Below, in pieces: positions 58,601-63,818 of a stretch of DNA of 63,818 nucleotides (positions are counted from its first letter, which is position 1; every line of letters starts with the position of its first letter). This stretch comes from Candolleomyces eurysporus. Its lineage: Eukaryota > Basidiomycota > Agaricomycetes > Agaricales > Psathyrellaceae. Both the position numbers and the translations under genes were made by a program. The notes beneath the pieces were generated by a model. The model was not told the DNA's origin. It was given only the letters and a program-made list of their open reading frames with translations, and searched no databases. The DNA lies in assembly GCA_027579435.1 (NCBI GenBank), contig JANBPK010000883.1, positions 1 through 63,818 of the forward strand. The letters run 5' to 3'.

Positions 58601-60500
58601 ACCGAATCTCAGTAAAGTTCCCGTCGCTGGAAGAATCTTCAAGGGCATAACGTTCGGTGAGGTTTTATGTTTCGACCTGACAAGCGCGGTGTTGACCAAT
58701 CCGAAAACTTGCAGTCGTGAGCTCCGATCCTAAGTCGAAGACAGGTCTCCAGGACAAGCACGATTTGATGAAGCAGTACGTCCATGTTGCCCATTGACCC
58801 TCCGATCGTCTATTTGAACTCCTGAAAACCATAGAATTCACGCCAACGGTGGGACGTGTCGTCAAATTCCCGTCAGAAAACAACCCCATATGTTCGTTGT
58901 CTATGGCGGTGCCATAACTCGTGCGTGTTCAAACGTCCACTGCTTACATTATCTTAAATGTTTTCATTTCTGTAGCGTACGACTTGAAGCTCATAATCGA
59001 CATGGGAGTTCACGATGTCATCAAGCCGGCATGGATAACAGATTCACTCAAAGCTGGACGAAAAATGCCTCTAGAAAAGAAGTGAGTGGATATTAAGCCA
59101 ATATACAGCATTGTTGAATTTTCATTTGCTCGTATCCGCAGATATTTCTTCCATGCGACCGAATTTCGCAAGTTGTCACCTGTTTACAAGGGATTCCTTG
59201 ACGAGGGCGAACTCGTCAGTATGACTGAGGACGGAGGTCGGGTTAGTGAAGACGAAGACATGGATGTCGATAGCGTAACCGAGGACGAAGAAGAAGAGCC
59301 TCAGCCACAGGCTACTGCAGCCCCTCGAGAGGCTGTTGGGGAACCAAAGGACGCGAAGGCCTTGGCAGACCCAAACTCCTCCGAAGATTCGGACTCGGCG
59401 GAGAACGACTCAGATAACGTGGATGTGGCCTCTGACTTTGAAGAAGAACCTGATTTCAACGATTGGTTTGCCAAGGTCGAATATACCACGCCAAAAACAA
59501 AAATCGAATCGGTAAACATCGGAGACAGTTTGGCCGACGATAAAGACAGTGTAACTGAGGACGAAGATGATGAATTCCAGCCACCCACTGTCCCGGCATC
59601 TCGGGGGGTTGTCGGCGGGCTGAAAGGCGCTAAGGTCTCCAAAGATCCAAGTGTGTGCTTTGAAGACGAAGAAAGCGTGACCGAAGACGAGGACGCCGAG
59701 CCCCAGCCACAGGCACCAGTTCCCAAGGTTGTCAGCTCGCTGATAGGCGCTATTAGCGACAGAAACTCAAGCGCCCAAGATAATATAATCGTGGACGAAG
59801 ACAGCGTGACCGAAGACGAAGACGAAGACCCTCGGCCATCTNCCCCCGGTGCCGACACCTCAAGTTGCCCTTGACCAGGATGCCAAGATGGGGGAGACGG
59901 ACGATGCTATGTCTTATGATCCGGACCTGATTTTCCGACACCTGTACGTAACCGCTCTCCGCTTGCATAATTTGACCATCGTCCCTCATTGATTTCTTCA
60001 GATGTTTCTATCTAGACTCACCTAGCAATGCAAGAAAGCACGGGATGTCTATTCAGACCAGATATGCTAAAGAGATGGAGCAAAGGTAAGCGGCCCGACT
60101 TGTAATTCAGGGCGGGAACATCTTGCTGATCTATTCACTCCAGTTTCACGAAAGTCGCCAAACTCATAACGAGGAACGGGGGAAAAGTGGTCGATTTGTA
60201 CGAATCAAAGCTTACACACGTCATAGTCGATAAACGGGATAAAAGTCGTCGGCGTGAGCTCATAAAGCTGACATCAAAGTAAGAGTCCGAATCTGCGGGC
60301 ATCGGAATTCAAAGGCCAGAACACTAACTCCACGATATTCACAGGCCAAAGCGAAGGCAGCTCGTCATTTCAGACTGGGTTCACTGTTGCGTCGGCGAGG
60401 AGATGCTCTTGGATGAAGATGGTGTGTATATTCTAGAACCGTGATCTCAGAAGTTCGGCTGATCCTTCCCCCCGCCCTGACGATAGAATTTGCTCCTTAA
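55604..60500 (+). CDS. LIG4: DNA ligase IV (NHEJ), expanded BRCT linker
   Basis: ATP-dependent ligase that seals double-strand breaks in non-homologous end joining in the nucleus. Over a dozen exons join in order. The DNA-binding domain spans from FSVLACLLENLADEKKHERR to PFSRLAEE. Adenylation motif I is IEEKLDGERMQLH, with the lysine codon at 56790-56792. ILDGEMLVWDP, GEGLVIKHPRSKY and DWIK follow, then the OB-fold part. BRCT 1 lies at about 58,600-59,165 (ITF..VVSS to DVIKPAWITDSLKAGR). BRCT 2 lies at about 59,995-60,500 (NGGKVVDLYESKLTHVIVDK, VISDWVHCCVGEE). Between them are four acidic SVTEDE-type repeats. The N at 59842 is extra; removing it restores the frame into BRCT 2. Confidence 0.93.
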
Positions 60501-60838
60501 AGCGAACCGCCTCGATAAATGGACGACTCATGCGCTTAGGGGGTGGTGAAGAAGATTGCGGGGGCGGCTGCTGTATTACCTGTGGAGCATCGATTGATCT
60601 TGAACGACCGTGCTACGGCAATGTAGATATGCACTCGCAGAGCACAAATTTTGCGCCCCAGATTTGAGGCGGAACGGAATGAGCAGCTTGGCATGACGTT
60701 GTCGAGATATAGCAATCAATCAACCACACGTTTTAAGGGTAATGCGAGACGGATTTATGCGGATTTACAGAAGTACAAGTCGAATGCTATAATGACAGAA
60801 TGAGATCTAAATCGGGGTTTGGCAGGAGGGTATCCAGT
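60501..60838. other. Convergent intergenic stretch
   Basis: It lies between the 3' ends of LIG4 and the SDR gene. No feature was seen. Confidence 0.5.
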
Positions 60839-62588
<1,750 letters not shown>

Positions 62589-63818
62589 ATGTCAGATCTA
62601 GTGCTGAACAATGCAGACCTCTTGCGAGAAATCTTCAAGCATCTGGAGTCGGCTCCCAAGCACCATCTGCTCGCCACTGCCTTGACATGTCGAGGCTTTT
62701 CAACTCCTGCGCTGGATTGTCTGTGGAGGAGGATGAACTGTATTATCCCTTTCCTAAAACTGTTGCCTTCGTTTCAGACTGTGAATGGATTCCCGGTGAG
62801 TGGAATAGTCGTCTATATCTCTTGGCACCTCATCACTGAATCGTAGATATCTATCTTTACTCTAAAGGCGATCCTTGACTACAAACCTCTTTCTTTCTAT
62901 GCTAGCTTTCAAGCGTACGCCGTTCGGGTACAGGAATTTAGCTTCACAGAAAATGCGGCTCCCAACCCAATCCCTTCCATGACGATCCTTCGCCTGACAC
63001 AGCTCAAAGGGGATCGTCCTCTCTTTCCAGCCCTGCGACACGTTCAATACGCATCGGCCAGTGCAGTTAGAGAAGAAGTTATGCTGCTCATGGAATCGCC
63101 GTTGAAGAATTTGTATTTCCTCAATTATACCCCCAAGGACACACATTTCCCGGCGATCCTCTCCATGTTGCCATCTTTGCAAAATACATTGACCCGTTTC
63201 GTTCTCACCGCCAGTACCAGAGAGCACTTGGGCCCGGACGAGCTCAAGGCCATTGCGAGTCTCACGGAGCTGCGATGGCTACATCTCGCCGTTCCAGCGA
63301 AGAATAAACCATTTGGCTCGCTCAACAAGCTCCGAAAGTTGCAACGTTTGGAACTTACTGCCTCTGAGGATTTTATCACCCACGTCCTTCTGAACCTGCC
63401 CGCACCACATCTCGAACACCTCCTGATGGCACGCCGAGACTGCACCCCTTGGAAATCGGCGTTTCCAGACGGAGATGACCAAACCCAGGCTCCCAGCTTC
63501 TGGCACCAATGCGGCGAAATCGTCCAGGACAAATGGCGAGATACTCTTCAAAGCTTCCAGATCCAGGATCTATTCCGACTCGATCCTTTCACCAGGTTCG
63601 AGTTCCAATCCTTCATCAGAAACCTCTACCCAATCCGAGATTTGGAGCATCTCGAAATCCACAACGTCTCCACGCTCTCAGTCGTCATCACCGACCTCGA
63701 CTATCTGGACATTGCAACGAGCTGGCCCAAACTCAAAAAACTCCACCTCCACCTCCCCACCATCCCGCCCCAATACTCAACGATCCATTNCCCTACCCCC
63801 GTCGCCCGGCTGGGCCTT
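62589..63818 (+). CDS. F-box/LRR protein, 3' end outside window
   Basis: Exon 1 (62589-62795) encodes NNADLLREIFKHLESA, then LATALTCRGFSTPALDCLWR, a clear F-box. The intron is 62796-62846. Exon 2 is open to the window end. It carries leucine-rich segments (PLKNLYFLNYTPKD, LTELRWLHLAVPA, LRKLQRLELTASED, LEHLEIHNVSTL). The N at 63790 is near the end and probably extra, as elsewhere. Family layout is the same as the gene at 32014. Confidence 0.8.

Noticed and set aside
59301..59858. A 185-codon Ser-rich minus-strand frame
   Set aside because: It is antisense to the acidic GAA/GAC repeats of DNA ligase IV. Such codon bias opens the opposite frame by chance.

Overview
The window is nuclear DNA of a mushroom-forming fungus (Agaricomycetes, probably Agaricales). 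Coding regions are cut by many short GT..AG introns of about 50-70 bp. The gene families are typical of that group: short NACHT NTPases, F-box/LRR proteins with the 'LTCKAFLEPALDRLW' style start, KDZ transposons and a mannitol-dehydrogenase-like SDR. Nothing in the sequence gives the genus.

Left part (1-21 kb): five plus-strand copies of one NACHT gene (NLR-1 to NLR-5). Each is followed by a same-strand MYND-finger gene or relic. The first three also carry a decayed minus-strand cation-efflux (Zrg17-like) relic. Units 1 and 2 are a nearly identical tandem duplication of about 5.44 kb; units 3-5 are older and more diverged. All NLRs share a four-exon structure and, where the 5' end is visible, a related promoter block. 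None has a WD40, ankyrin or TPR sensor. They differ most in one short stretch of the C-terminal half and in their tails.

21.3-29.3 kb: an 8,027-bp KDZ DNA transposon with 462-bp terminal inverted repeats and an 8-bp target duplication. It has an apparently intact transposase and two cargo genes, each carrying one in-frame TGA. It sits inside exon 1 of the only otherwise intact MYND gene; exact excision would leave that gene's reading frame open.

30-44 kb: a hydrolase relic, an F-box gene (32.0-34.0 kb), and two minus-strand NLRs (NLR-6, NLR-7). NLR-7 lies between two fragments of an F-box pseudogene and ends in a tail homologous to the F-box gene's Ser/acidic tract. A further NLR 5' region without its gene (43.4-44.0 kb) lies just upstream of an F-box/nucleotidyltransferase-like gene.

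Right part (44-63.8 kb): a conventional gene-rich region with a GH47 alpha-mannosidase, two degenerate F-box/LRR genes, an O-fucosyltransferase-like type II membrane protein, DNA ligase IV, a mannitol-dehydrogenase-like SDR and a further F-box gene cut by the window end.

Sequence quality: single N characters lie mostly beside homopolymers. Wherever a paralogue or reading frame lets this be tested (nine cases in live genes), deleting the N restores the frame. I therefore treat them as assembly artefacts, not mutations.
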